The notes under the pieces are model-generated. The model saw only the letters and a list, made by a program, of their open reading frames with translations, was not told the DNA's origin and searched no databases. The position numbers were made by a program, and so were the translations under genes. A stretch of DNA of 36,172 nucleotides, taken from contig JAQXBM010000034.1 of the NCBI GenBank assembly GCA_029252405.1, forward strand, positions 1 to 36,172, read 5' to 3'. The stretch is from Crocinitomicaceae bacterium (GTDB lineage: Bacteria; Bacteroidota; Bacteroidia; Flavobacteriales_D; Crocinitomicaceae). Positions 1-6,708 of this stretch are shown in pieces (the stretch's first letter is position 1; each line of letters opens with the position of its first letter).

Positions 1-58
1 TTTTCTTTCTTTTATGAGTAGAAATCTTTGCTCTTTTTCTTTTTTTACCACTTGGCAT
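1..58 (-). CDS. Small very basic protein, N-terminal part only
   Basis: An ATG at 58-56 on the minus strand opens a frame reading MPSGKKRKRAKISTHKRKK and runs off the window edge after 19 residues. More than half of these residues are Lys or Arg. Short proteins starting MPSGKKRKR are common in Bacteroidota, usually left as hypothetical. Their composition is that of an RNA- or ribosome-associated protein, but I know of no proven role. It lies downstream of the HU gene on the same strand, with a terminator between them, so it probably has its own promoter or depends on readthrough. The C-terminus is not visible. Confidence 0.7.
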   Translation of the reverse strand, partial: MPSGKKRKRAKISTHKRKK

Positions 59-113
59 AATCCTATATTTTAATCTATTTAACTTCTAAGTTTCAGTTTC
101 TTCACACGAGGTG

Positions 114-145
114 AAAAAAAACACCCCTGCTTTTCGACAGGAGTG
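114..145 (-). terminator. Rho-independent terminator of the HU gene
   Basis: Read on the minus strand, an 8-bp stem (CACTCCTG with CAGGGGTG, one G-U pair) closes a 7-base loop and is followed directly by eight T residues. It sits about 50 bases past the HU stop codon and before the small basic gene. Confidence 0.85.
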
Positions 146-197
146 CAAAGATAGTAATTCCGATTGAATTCTGTAGAACCCAATAGAAAATAAAGTC

Positions 198-488
198 CTA
201 TTTAACTTTTACCTTATCCTTAACGTCCTCTACAAATGTTTTTGCAGGTTTAAACGCTGGCACATTGTGCGCAGGGATAATGATAGCAGTGTTTTTTGAG
301 ATATTTCTTCCTGTTTTTTCAGCTCTCTCTTTAACGATAAAACTTCCAAACCCTCTCAAATAAACGTTTTGTCCAGATGCCAATGATCCTTTAATCGATT
401 GCATAAACGCCTCAACAGCTTTCAACGCTTCAACTCTCTCTAATCCTGTTTCTTCAACAATGTCCGCTACAATATCTGCTTTTGTCAT
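198..488 (-). CDS. HU family DNA-binding protein
   Basis: This 96-residue protein matches the HU/IHF family in length and pattern. An N-terminal helical dimerisation region (MTKADIVADIVEETG) is followed by the signature stretch YLRGFGSFIVKERAEKTGRN at about residues 43-62. After that comes the arm with the intercalating proline region (IIIPAHNVPAFKPAKTF). HU dimers bend and compact DNA and help replication, recombination and transcription. The ATG at 488 is the only sensible start. A perfect Bacteroidota -7 element (TATTTTTG, minus strand, 531-538) lies about 45 bases upstream, and the gene ends at a clear terminator. It is divergent from mutY. The particular HU paralogue cannot be told from sequence alone. 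Confidence 0.95.
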   Translation of the reverse strand: MTKADIVADIVEETGLERVEALKAVEAFMQSIKGSLASGQNVYLRGFGSFIVKERAEKTGRNISKNTAIIIPAHNVPAFKPAKTFVEDVKDKVKVK

Positions 489-530
489 AATTCTTAAGTA
501 TTATTTATTCATTTCCTTGCTTAAAGCGCT

Positions 531-538
531 CAAAAATA
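531..538 (-). promoter_or_regulatory. Probable -7 element for the HU gene
   Basis: The minus strand reads TATTTTTG, a full match to the Bacteroidota TAnnTTTG element. No TTTG lies 19 bases upstream, so the -33 half is weak or absent. Confidence 0.45.
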
Positions 539-596
539 AGTTTCTAATTTGTTTTTATCCTTAGTTTTACCCAACAATTTTCAGTTTTTTCCCTCA

Positions 597-1607
597 ATGA
601 CGGATTTTCATCTATTAATAGCCGATTGGTATAGACTAAACCATAGAATCCTTCCATGGAGGGAGACGACAAATCCATATTTCATCTGGCTGTCAGAAAT
701 AATTATGCAGCAAACGCGCATTGAACAAGGCACGAATTATTACCTAAAATTTATCGCTGCTTACCCAACTATTCAGGACTTGGCAAAAGCTTCTGAACAA
801 GATGTATTGAACAATTGGCAGGGATTAGGTTATTACTCTAGAGCAAGAAATCTCCATTTTTCGGCAAAATATGTTGTCGACGAACTTGACGGAAAATTTC
901 CCAAAAAGTATAAGGAGATTATCAAACTAAAGGGAGTTGGAACGTATACCGCAGCAGCAATTGCCTCATTCGCATACAACGAACGTTGCGCAGTAGTCGA
1001 TGGGAACGTGTACCGATTTTTGAGCAGAGTATTTGATGTTTCCACTCCCATTGATTCAACACAGGGAAAAAAGGAGTTTCAACTATTGGCCGATGAATTA
1101 ATTGAAAAGGCAGATCCCGGCACTCACAACCAAGCGATGATGGAAATGGGATCTTTGGTCTGCACTCCGAATCCGAATTGTGAGGAATGCCCTGTTCAAG
1201 TTCATTGCCAAGCGAGAAAAAACGACACGATTAAGGAACGACCTATAAAATCCAAAAAAACGAAAGTCCGAGATCGCTTCTTTCATTATCTGGTCTATTC
1301 TTTTGATGGAAAAACAATCATCACCAAGCGAACCGAAAAGGGTATTTGGCAAAATATGTATCAGTTCCCCTTAATTGAAACAGAAAGCACAGAAATACCT
1401 AAATCTATTTCTAAGGATGCACAATTTTCTTCGTCCGTTCAAAAACACATCTTGAGTCATCAGCGGATTTTCGCTGTTTTTCATCATATCGAAGCGGAAC
1501 CTGCAAAACTTGAATCGGATTATATCACAATCAACAAAGAAGAAATTCAAGATTATCCCTTGCCGAGAATCATTGATCGATATCTCGAAGATACAGCAAA
1601 TCAATAA
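597..1607 (+). CDS. mutY: A/G-specific adenine DNA glycosylase MutY
   Basis: MutY removes adenine mispaired with 8-oxoguanine, protecting against G:C to T:A mutation. I start it at ATG 597 (336 residues) rather than an upstream in-frame TTG at 549, because MTDFHLL is where family similarity begins. Visible elements are SEIIMQQTR with the catalytic Glu34, the helix-hairpin-helix LKGVGTYTA at 111-119, and VVDGNV with the catalytic Asp135. Four iron-sulfur cysteines follow at 189, 195, 198 and 204, and a Nudix-like MutY C-terminal domain for 8-oxoG recognition fills about 225-330. The first Cys spacing is C-X5-C, one shorter than the usual C-X6-C. It heads the mutY-ssb-gldE-gldD order common in Flavobacteriales. 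Confidence 0.95.
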   Translation: MTDFHLLIADWYRLNHRILPWRETTNPYFIWLSEIIMQQTRIEQGTNYYLKFIAAYPTIQDLAKASEQDVLNNWQGLGYYSRARNLHFSAKYVVDELDGKFPKKYKEIIKLKGVGTYTAAAIASFAYNERCAVVDGNVYRFLSRVFDVSTPIDSTQGKKEFQLLADELIEKADPGTHNQAMMEMGSLVCTPNPNCEECPVQVHCQARKNDTIKERPIKSKKTKVRDRFFHYLVYSFDGKTIITKRTEKGIWQNMYQFPLIETESTEIPKSISKDAQFSSSVQKHILSHQRIFAVFHHIEAEPAKLESDYITINKEEIQDYPLPRIIDRYLEDTANQ

Positions 1608-1628
1608 TCAATTTTTAGTACATTTAGG

Positions 1629-1636
1629 TATATTTG
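1629..1636 (+). promoter_or_regulatory. -7 promoter element for ssb
   Basis: TATATTTG matches the Bacteroidota TAnnTTTG element in full, in the gap between mutY and ssb. Transcription would begin near 1641-1645, just at the hairpin described next. No clear TTTG lies 19 bases upstream. Confidence 0.5.
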
Positions 1637-1640
1637 CTAA

Positions 1641-1673
1641 AACCTGAGTGCATTCGAAAATCGAACTCAGGTT
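1641..1673 (+). promoter_or_regulatory. Hairpin in the ssb leader
   Basis: Outer arms AACCTGAG (1641-1648) and CTCAGGTT (1666-1673) are perfectly complementary. An inner TTCGA/TCGAA stem closes on an AAA loop. The hairpin ends 12 bases before the ssb ATG and has no T-run after it, so it is not a terminator. It would occupy almost the whole 5' leader of a transcript from the 1629 promoter. Confidence 0.6.
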
Positions 1674-1685
1674 CAATAATAGACT

Positions 1686-2132
1686 ATGGCGGGAAGCGTT
1701 AACAAAGTTATTTTGATTGGAAATTTGGGTAAAGACCCTGAAGTGAGACACCTCGAAAACGGAGCTGTCGTTGCGAATTTCCCAATCGCGACATCTGAAA
1801 CATTTACAGATCGAACGACTGGTCAAAAACGTGAAAACACGGATTGGCACAACATCGTACTCTGGAGAGGGCTTGCAGAAATTGCTGAGAAATACTTGAA
1901 GAAAGGTCAGAAAATCTACGTCGAAGGGAAGCTGAAAACGCGCTCTTGGCAGGATAAAGACGGAAACACGCGTTACACAACTGAAGTAGTTGGTGATGAA
2001 ATGACCATGTTGTCACGCGCAGATATGAGCGCTCAACAATCAAACGCGCCTTATTCTCCTTCAGGCACTCCGGAGGCACCAAGTAAGGTAGATGATATTA
2101 TTAACAACGACTCGGACGATCTTCCGTTTTAA
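1686..2132 (+). CDS. ssb: Single-stranded DNA-binding protein
   Basis: SSB coats single-stranded DNA during replication, repair and recombination. The 148-residue protein has the OB-fold start [17 protein letters not shown], the central [22 protein letters not shown] region and [13 protein letters not shown] through about residue 110. A flexible Gln/Ser/Pro-rich linker leads to the acidic tip DSDDLPF, the docking site for partner proteins. The length is typical for Bacteroidota SSB. It follows mutY after 78 bases that hold a promoter and a leader hairpin, and gldE starts 9 bases after its stop, so ssb and gldE are probably cotranscribed. Confidence 0.97.
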   Translation: MAGSVNKVILIGNLGKDPEVRHLENGAVVANFPIATSETFTDRTTGQKRENTDWHNIVLWRGLAEIAEKYLKKGQKIYVEGKLKTRSWQDKDGNTRYTTEVVGDEMTMLSRADMSAQQSNAPYSPSGTPEAPSKVDDIINNDSDDLPF

Positions 2133-2141
2133 TAATCATTC

Positions 2142-3509
2142 ATGAATTCAAGTGACCCCCTGAGTATTCAGCCCCTAGTTCTCGATGAAATATCGAATTC
2201 AGGGGCACAATTGGCCGGATTCAACACAACTGGATTAATCATTTCAATTGTTGTTCTCCTTGTTTTATTGCTCATTTCAGCCTTAATTTCCGGATCAGAA
2301 GCCGCTTTCTTCTCGTTGAGTCCAGCGGATAAAGAAGAAGTGAAAAACGATGATGGAAAGAAAGCATCCTTCGTGAATAAAATGCTGAGTCGTCCGAAAG
2401 AGCTACTCGCAACTATTTTGATCGTTAACAACTTCATCAACGTCGGAATTGTCATATTGTCAAGTACAATTTTTTCAACTCTTTTACCCGCGACTGAGCA
2501 AAACGAAGTTACCATCTTCTTAGTTGAAGTATTTGTAATCACCCTCATTCTTTTGTTATTGGGAGAAGTTATTCCAAAAATCTACGCAACCAAAAACGCC
2601 CTCAGGTTTTCCAAAATGATGGGGAGATCGCTCTATTACCTCAACCGAATTCCACCTATTTCTTGGATCCGAGCGATGCTCGTTCGTGGATCATCCTTTA
2701 TTCAAAAACTTGGAGGAAATGGAAAAGTGAAAATCTCTTCCGGTGAATTGGAACAGGCACTTGCTTTGACAAAAGACGATGACGTTTCGGATGACAAGCA
2801 GCGAATTTTGGAAGGAATTGTGAAATTTGGAGGGACTGACGTACGTCAAATCATGAAATCGCGAATGGACGTTTACTCCATCGACATAGATAGTCCGTAT
2901 GACGAAGTAATGGAATTAATCCTTGAATGCGGTCACTCACGAATCCCTGTTTATCAAGAATCCTTCGATAAAATTGAAGGCGTGCTCTTCATCAAAGACT
3001 TGCTCCCTTTTCTGGGTGAGAAAAAAGAAGATTGGAGTGCATTGATTCGAAAACCGTTTTTCGTTCCTGAGAACAAAAAGATTGATGACCTTTTGAAAGA
3101 ATTTCAAGAAAAGCGATTTCACATCGCGATGGTTGTAGATGAATACGGTGGAACAAGTGGAATTGTCACATTGGAAGATATCTTGGAAGAAATTGTTGGA
3201 GATATTACGGATGAATTCGATGATGACGAAGTCATTTACACCAAAATCGATGAAAACACCTACCTTTTTGAAGGGAAGACATCTCTTGTAGATTTCTACA
3301 AAGTGATGAATATCGATGAGAAAGAATCGGATGCATATACGAGCATCGCAGATTCGCTTGGTGGATTTATTACTGAAAACGCGGGTAGAATTTTAATGAA
3401 CAACGAATTTGTTGTCGCGGGAGATTTAAAGTTGATTGTAGAATCAAGTGACAAAAAACGCGTTAAGATGGTTAAGGTCGTCAAACAAAAAACCAAATTG
3501 GAACAATGA
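2142..3509 (+). CDS. gldE: Gliding motility protein GldE (CNNM/CBS family)
   Basis: A 455-residue inner-membrane protein of the HlyC/CorC/CNNM family. After about 28 residues come three hydrophobic segments (about 29-57 with the family pattern SALISGSEAAFFSL, 87-108, and 126-150 ending in GEVIPKIYA). A CBS-domain pair fills about 210-340 (RQIMKSRMDVYSID, GHSRIPVYQE, VVDEYGGTSGIVTLEDILEEIVGDI), and a CorC/HlyC transporter-associated domain runs about 355-445. In flavobacteria gldE lies immediately before gldD, as here, and has been linked to gliding and T9SS function. Its family otherwise suggests divalent-cation handling. The stop overlaps the gldD start in ATGA. Confidence 0.92.
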   Translation: MNSSDPLSIQPLVLDEISNSGAQLAGFNTTGLIISIVVLLVLLLISALISGSEAAFFSLSPADKEEVKNDDGKKASFVNKMLSRPKELLATILIVNNFINVGIVILSSTIFSTLLPATEQNEVTIFLVEVFVITLILLLLGEVIPKIYATKNALRFSKMMGRSLYYLNRIPPISWIRAMLVRGSSFIQKLGGNGKVKISSGELEQALALTKDDDVSDDKQRILEGIVKFGGTDVRQIMKSRMDVYSIDIDSPYDEVMELILECGHSRIPVYQESFDKIEGVLFIKDLLPFLGEKKEDWSALIRKPFFVPENKKIDDLLKEFQEKRFHIAMVVDEYGGTSGIVTLEDILEEIVGDITDEFDDDEVIYTKIDENTYLFEGKTSLVDFYKVMNIDEKESDAYTSIADSLGGFITENAGRILMNNEFVVAGDLKLIVESSDKKRVKMVKVVKQKTKLEQ

Positions 3510-4072
3510 AAGCACTTTCCATCATAGCAATTCTTCTTGTCTTAGCATCTTGTAAGGAAGAAACATATACGCCAAAACCTCCGACTTATTTGAGACTTGA
3601 ATTGCCCGAGCCATCGTATGCTCAATACAATGATAGTTGCTCTTACTCTTTCAATCTGTCGCAGTTATACAAAGCAACGAACGCACCAGATCAGGCCCCA
3701 GGGACATGTCACAAACGTATCGACTTGGGACCATTAAACGGAATGGCGTACATCCGATACTGGGAAATGGATCAGCCCTTAGCTTACTACGTAAACAGCG
3801 CCAATGATGAAATTAATAAGCACAAACTCAAGGCTGATAACATTGTAGACGAAACCATTATCCGTCCCAATGATCGCGTTTTCGGAAGCTTTTTTGAACT
3901 CCAAGGTGATGTCGCAACTCCATTTCAGTTTTATTTGACGGATAGCACTTCCCGTTTTCTTTATTGTGAAGTTTTGTTCAACTCTACACCGAATTACGAC
4001 TCGCTTCGCCCGACACTCGATTACTTAAAACGTGACCTCGATGAATTCATGAATACCTTAAATTGGGAATGA
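3506..4072 (+). CDS. gldD: Gliding motility lipoprotein GldD
   Basis: A 188-residue lipoprotein. A short signal peptide ends in the lipobox VLASC with lipidated Cys16. The mature part carries the GldD pattern YLRLELPEPSY, GPLNGMAYIRYW and a C-terminal TLDYLKRDLDEFM. GldD is required for gliding and for T9SS function in Flavobacterium johnsoniae, and is a predicted lipoprotein there. The assignment is reinforced by position: its ATG overlaps the gldE stop by 4 bases (ATGA), and its own stop overlaps folK the same way, so translation is likely coupled through the operon. Confidence 0.93.
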   Translation: MKALSIIAILLVLASCKEETYTPKPPTYLRLELPEPSYAQYNDSCSYSFNLSQLYKATNAPDQAPGTCHKRIDLGPLNGMAYIRYWEMDQPLAYYVNSANDEINKHKLKADNIVDETIIRPNDRVFGSFFELQGDVATPFQFYLTDSTSRFLYCEVLFNSTPNYDSLRPTLDYLKRDLDEFMNTLNWE

Positions 4073-4578
4073 ACGAGGTATCGACTGTTTATTTGAGCTT
4101 AGGCAGTAATCTCGGTGACCGTTACCAGTATTTACTCAATGCGCTAGCGGAACTGAGCAACAAAGTTGGTACCGTAAAATTAATCTCTGAAACGTACGAA
4201 AACCCACCCAGCGGATTTCAGGCAGATCAAGACTTTTTGAATTTATGTGCTGAAGTTTACACACGGCTATCTCCAGATGAATTACTCGCTACGTTAAAAA
4301 ATATCGAAGAGGAACTTGGCCGAACGAAGGACATATCAGAGGGTTATTCTTCGCGTCCAATTGACATAGACATCATCCTATATGACGACTTAATTCTATC
4401 CAAAGAAAACCTCACCATCCCTCATCCTCATTTCAGAAAGAGAAGGTTCGTCCTTAAACCTTTGAGCACCATTGCCTATAACAAAATCGACCCAGAAACG
4501 AAGCTCACGATCGGACAACTTTTTAACAATTGCAGCGACCAATCGATCATGCGTATTTACAATCGATCTAAATTTTAG
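4069..4578 (+). CDS. folK: HPPK, 6-hydroxymethyl-dihydropterin pyrophosphokinase
   Basis: This enzyme transfers pyrophosphate from ATP to 6-hydroxymethyl-7,8-dihydropterin in folate synthesis. Family marks are YLSLGSNLGDRYQYL near the start, YENPPSGFQADQDFLNLCAEV, and the signature SRPIDIDIILYDDLIL at about residues 95-110 with the Mg-binding Asp pair, then IPHPHFRKRRFVLKPL. I start at ATG 4069, whose ATGA overlaps the gldD stop. A TTG two codons upstream is less likely. The protein is then 169 residues, normal for HPPK. It ends in TAG, showing that TAG is an ordinary stop codon in this genome. Confidence 0.96.
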   Translation: MNEVSTVYLSLGSNLGDRYQYLLNALAELSNKVGTVKLISETYENPPSGFQADQDFLNLCAEVYTRLSPDELLATLKNIEEELGRTKDISEGYSSRPIDIDIILYDDLILSKENLTIPHPHFRKRRFVLKPLSTIAYNKIDPETKLTIGQLFNNCSDQSIMRIYNRSKF

Positions 4579-4620
4579 GTTTTAATCTCTAGAGTCCTTT
4601 TTCTTCCCGAAAAAATTACT

Positions 4621-4628
4621 TAATATTG
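4621..4628 (+). promoter_or_regulatory. Probable -7 element for the 4665 lipoprotein gene
   Basis: TAATATTG matches seven of eight positions of TAnnTTTG, about 37 bases before the ATG at 4665. The leader is very A/T-rich. TTTT rather than TTTG lies 19 bases upstream. Confidence 0.35.
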
Positions 4629-4664
4629 CAGTTGAAATTTGATTAGAATTTATTTAGAACAAAT

Positions 4665-6365
4665 ATGAAAAAGCAAAGCATCAAAGTTTTAGCATTCTTA
4701 GCAGTTGCAGGTACTACTGTATCTAGCTGTACGTTGCTAAAAGATTTAGAGTACAACGTAACACCTTGCCCGTTGGAAATGCACGGAGATTCGGTATCGG
4801 TAACAGTTGACATTACATTCCCAGAGAAAGGAATTAACAAAAAGGCATCTGCTGAGATTACTCCAATGATTGGAGAAACAGCATTGAAGCCAGTAACCTT
4901 TATGGGTGAAAAAGCAACTGGTAACGGAAACGTTATCCAATACAAGCCAGGTGGAAAATATACTTACACTGATGTTGTAGCGTACAAACCAGCGATGGAA
5001 AATACGGAATTGATGATTACAGGAACTGTTTCTAAAGCAGGGAAAGTAAAAGATGAAATCGATCCGATTGAAATCTGTAAAGGAACAATTGTTACTCCTT
5101 TGTTGGTTGAAAAGTCTGGACAAGTAATTTTGGCTGATGACAAGTTCGAGCGTGTTACACCTCAAACTGCTGAAGCAACGATCAATTACATGAAAGGTAA
5201 ATCTAATGTTCGTTCTTCTGAAATGAAAGATGACGATATCGTAGCAGCACAAGAGTGGTTGGCAGCAGCTGAAACTAACGCTAAAATCAACATTAAGTCT
5301 ATCAACGTTACAGGTCACGCTTCTCCAGAGGGTGAGGTTGCTGATAACAGTGAGTTGTCTGACAATCGTGCTACTGCAGGAAAAGAAGCTATGATGGGTG
5401 TTGCTAAAAAAGCAGAAAACACAAAAGCATCATCAGCTGATATCTACTCTACTTCAGGAAGTGGAGAGGATTTCCCAGGTTTCGAGAAAGTTCTTGGAAT
5501 GGATACTGAAATGAATGCAGATGACAAAGCTTTGGTACTTCGTGTGATCAAAATGAACTCATCTCCAGAGCAACGTGAAGAAGAGCTACGTAACATGCGT
5601 GCTACTTTCACATACTTGGATAAAAACATCTTCCCATTACTTCGTCGTTCTGAGATCGTTACTTCTTACGATTTGACTGGATTCTCTGATGAAGAATTGA
5701 AAAACTACTCTGTATCTAACTCAGATACTTTGAACTTAGAAGAGTTATTGTTCTGTGCTACATTGTACGAAGATTTGAACGAAAAGTTGAGAGTTTACAA
5801 AATTGCTGAAGGACGTTACGCTGACGATCACAGACCATCTAACAACGTTGGAGCTGTATTGTACATGCAAAACAAAATTTCTGAAGCTAAAGGGAAATTC
5901 GAAAAAGCAAACGGAATCAAAGACAACGAGATTTCTAAGAACAACTTAGGAGCAGTTGCTATCGTTGAAGGAGACAGAGAAAAAGCATGGAACTTATTGA
6001 ACCAAGCAGGATCTTCTTCTGAGACTTCTTACAACAAAGGTGTATTGAACATCCAAGATGGTGATTACAGCGATGCTGTTTCTAACCTTGGTTCTGATGC
6101 TTCTTACAACAAAGCATTGGCTCAATTGTTAAACGGAAACGCTAGCGCTGCAGTAGGTACTATCGATAACTCTGTTGATAAAAAGTCAGGTCAAGGATAT
6201 TACTTAAAAGCAATTGCTGCTGCACGTCAGGATCAATTGAACGAAGTAGTTAGCAACTTGAAGAGCGCTATCGCTAAAGACGGAAGCTACAAAGCGAAAG
6301 CAATGAAAGATATGGAGTTTGCATCTTATGCAGAAAACGCTGCTTTCACAGCTATCGTGAAATAA
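4665..6365 (+). CDS. Lipoprotein with OmpA-like and TPR regions
   Basis: A 566-residue protein with a lipoprotein signal (TTVSSC, lipidated Cys22), so an envelope protein. About residues 25-150 form a beta-rich region. About 170-340 contain an OmpA-like peptidoglycan-binding stretch (INVTGHASPEG at 213-223 and LSDNRA at 231-236) with an unusually long helical insertion after it. About 370-560 are helical repeats of TPR type (NNVGAVLYMQNKISEAKGKFEKA, NNLGAVAIVEGDREKAWNLL). Arginine is nearly always CGT and codon choice is narrow, suggesting high expression. It is monocistronic, with its own promoter and a strong terminator. An anchor between outer membrane and cell wall is likely, but I do not recognise a named family. 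Confidence 0.75.
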   Translation: MKKQSIKVLAFLAVAGTTVSSCTLLKDLEYNVTPCPLEMHGDSVSVTVDITFPEKGINKKASAEITPMIGETALKPVTFMGEKATGNGNVIQYKPGGKYTYTDVVAYKPAMENTELMITGTVSKAGKVKDEIDPIEICKGTIVTPLLVEKSGQVILADDKFERVTPQTAEATINYMKGKSNVRSSEMKDDDIVAAQEWLAAAETNAKINIKSINVTGHASPEGEVADNSELSDNRATAGKEAMMGVAKKAENTKASSADIYSTSGSGEDFPGFEKVLGMDTEMNADDKALVLRVIKMNSSPEQREEELRNMRATFTYLDKNIFPLLRRSEIVTSYDLTGFSDEELKNYSVSNSDTLNLEELLFCATLYEDLNEKLRVYKIAEGRYADDHRPSNNVGAVLYMQNKISEAKGKFEKANGIKDNEISKNNLGAVAIVEGDREKAWNLLNQAGSSSETSYNKGVLNIQDGDYSDAVSNLGSDASYNKALAQLLNGNASAAVGTIDNSVDKKSGQGYYLKAIAAARQDQLNEVVSNLKSAIAKDGSYKAKAMKDMEFASYAENAAFTAIVK

Positions 6366-6390
6366 AAGATTAAATAAATCTTATCAAATA

Positions 6391-6424
6391 AAAAGCCCCG
6401 ACGTTCTCGTCGGGGCTTTTTATT
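6391..6424 (+). terminator. Strong terminator after the 4665 gene
   Basis: A perfect 9-bp G/C-rich stem (GCCCCGACG with CGTCGGGGC) has a TTCT loop, preceded by AAAA and followed by TTTTTATTT. It could act in both directions. Confidence 0.95.
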
Positions 6425-6633
6425 TTAACGCCACGTTAAGGATATATTATATTTTGCACTGCGCAGAATTTAAATTGTTAATAACTCAAAGCCACTATTC
6501 GATTCACCGAAATCCCGAATCAACCGAACTAAATCGTTTAATTCAGACTATTATCTAAACGACGCTCCAAATTGAACCAACCTCTCCCCTCCCGTTCGCC
6601 GCTTTACGTGTGGATAACACGTCCCAAATGCGT
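6425..6633 (+). other. Intergenic stretch without a gene; one operator-like dyad
   Basis: Together with the terminator before it and the promoter after it, this makes a 343-base gap between genes. I see no coding frame worth calling and no tRNA. The one clear structure is a perfect dyad, ACGTGT (6606-6611) with ACACGT (6617-6622) around a 5-base spacer. It ends 11 bases before the -33 element of the next gene, so it could bind a regulator. Confidence 0.4.
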
Positions 6634-6664
6634 TTTGTAGTTCCATAATGATGCTGTAACTTGC
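6634..6664 (+). promoter_or_regulatory. Promoter for the 6709 secreted protein
   Basis: TTTG at 6634-6637, a spacer of exactly 19 bases and TAACTTGC at 6657-6664 fit the Bacteroidota promoter layout. The -7 element matches TAnnTTTG at six of eight positions. The ATG lies 45 bases on. Confidence 0.55.
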
Positions 6665-6708
6665 AATTGATTGCGAGATAGATACCGTCTCGAAAAAAAA
6701 ATGGCTAC

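Noticed and set aside
549-596. N-terminal extension of mutY from TTG 549
   Set aside because: The added 16 residues do not look like MutY, and ATG 597 falls where family similarity begins.
4746-5318. Antisense 190-codon frame inside the lipoprotein gene
   Set aside because: Its product is rich in Cys, Phe and Ser with no recognisable motif, as expected of the shadow of a strongly biased coding frame.
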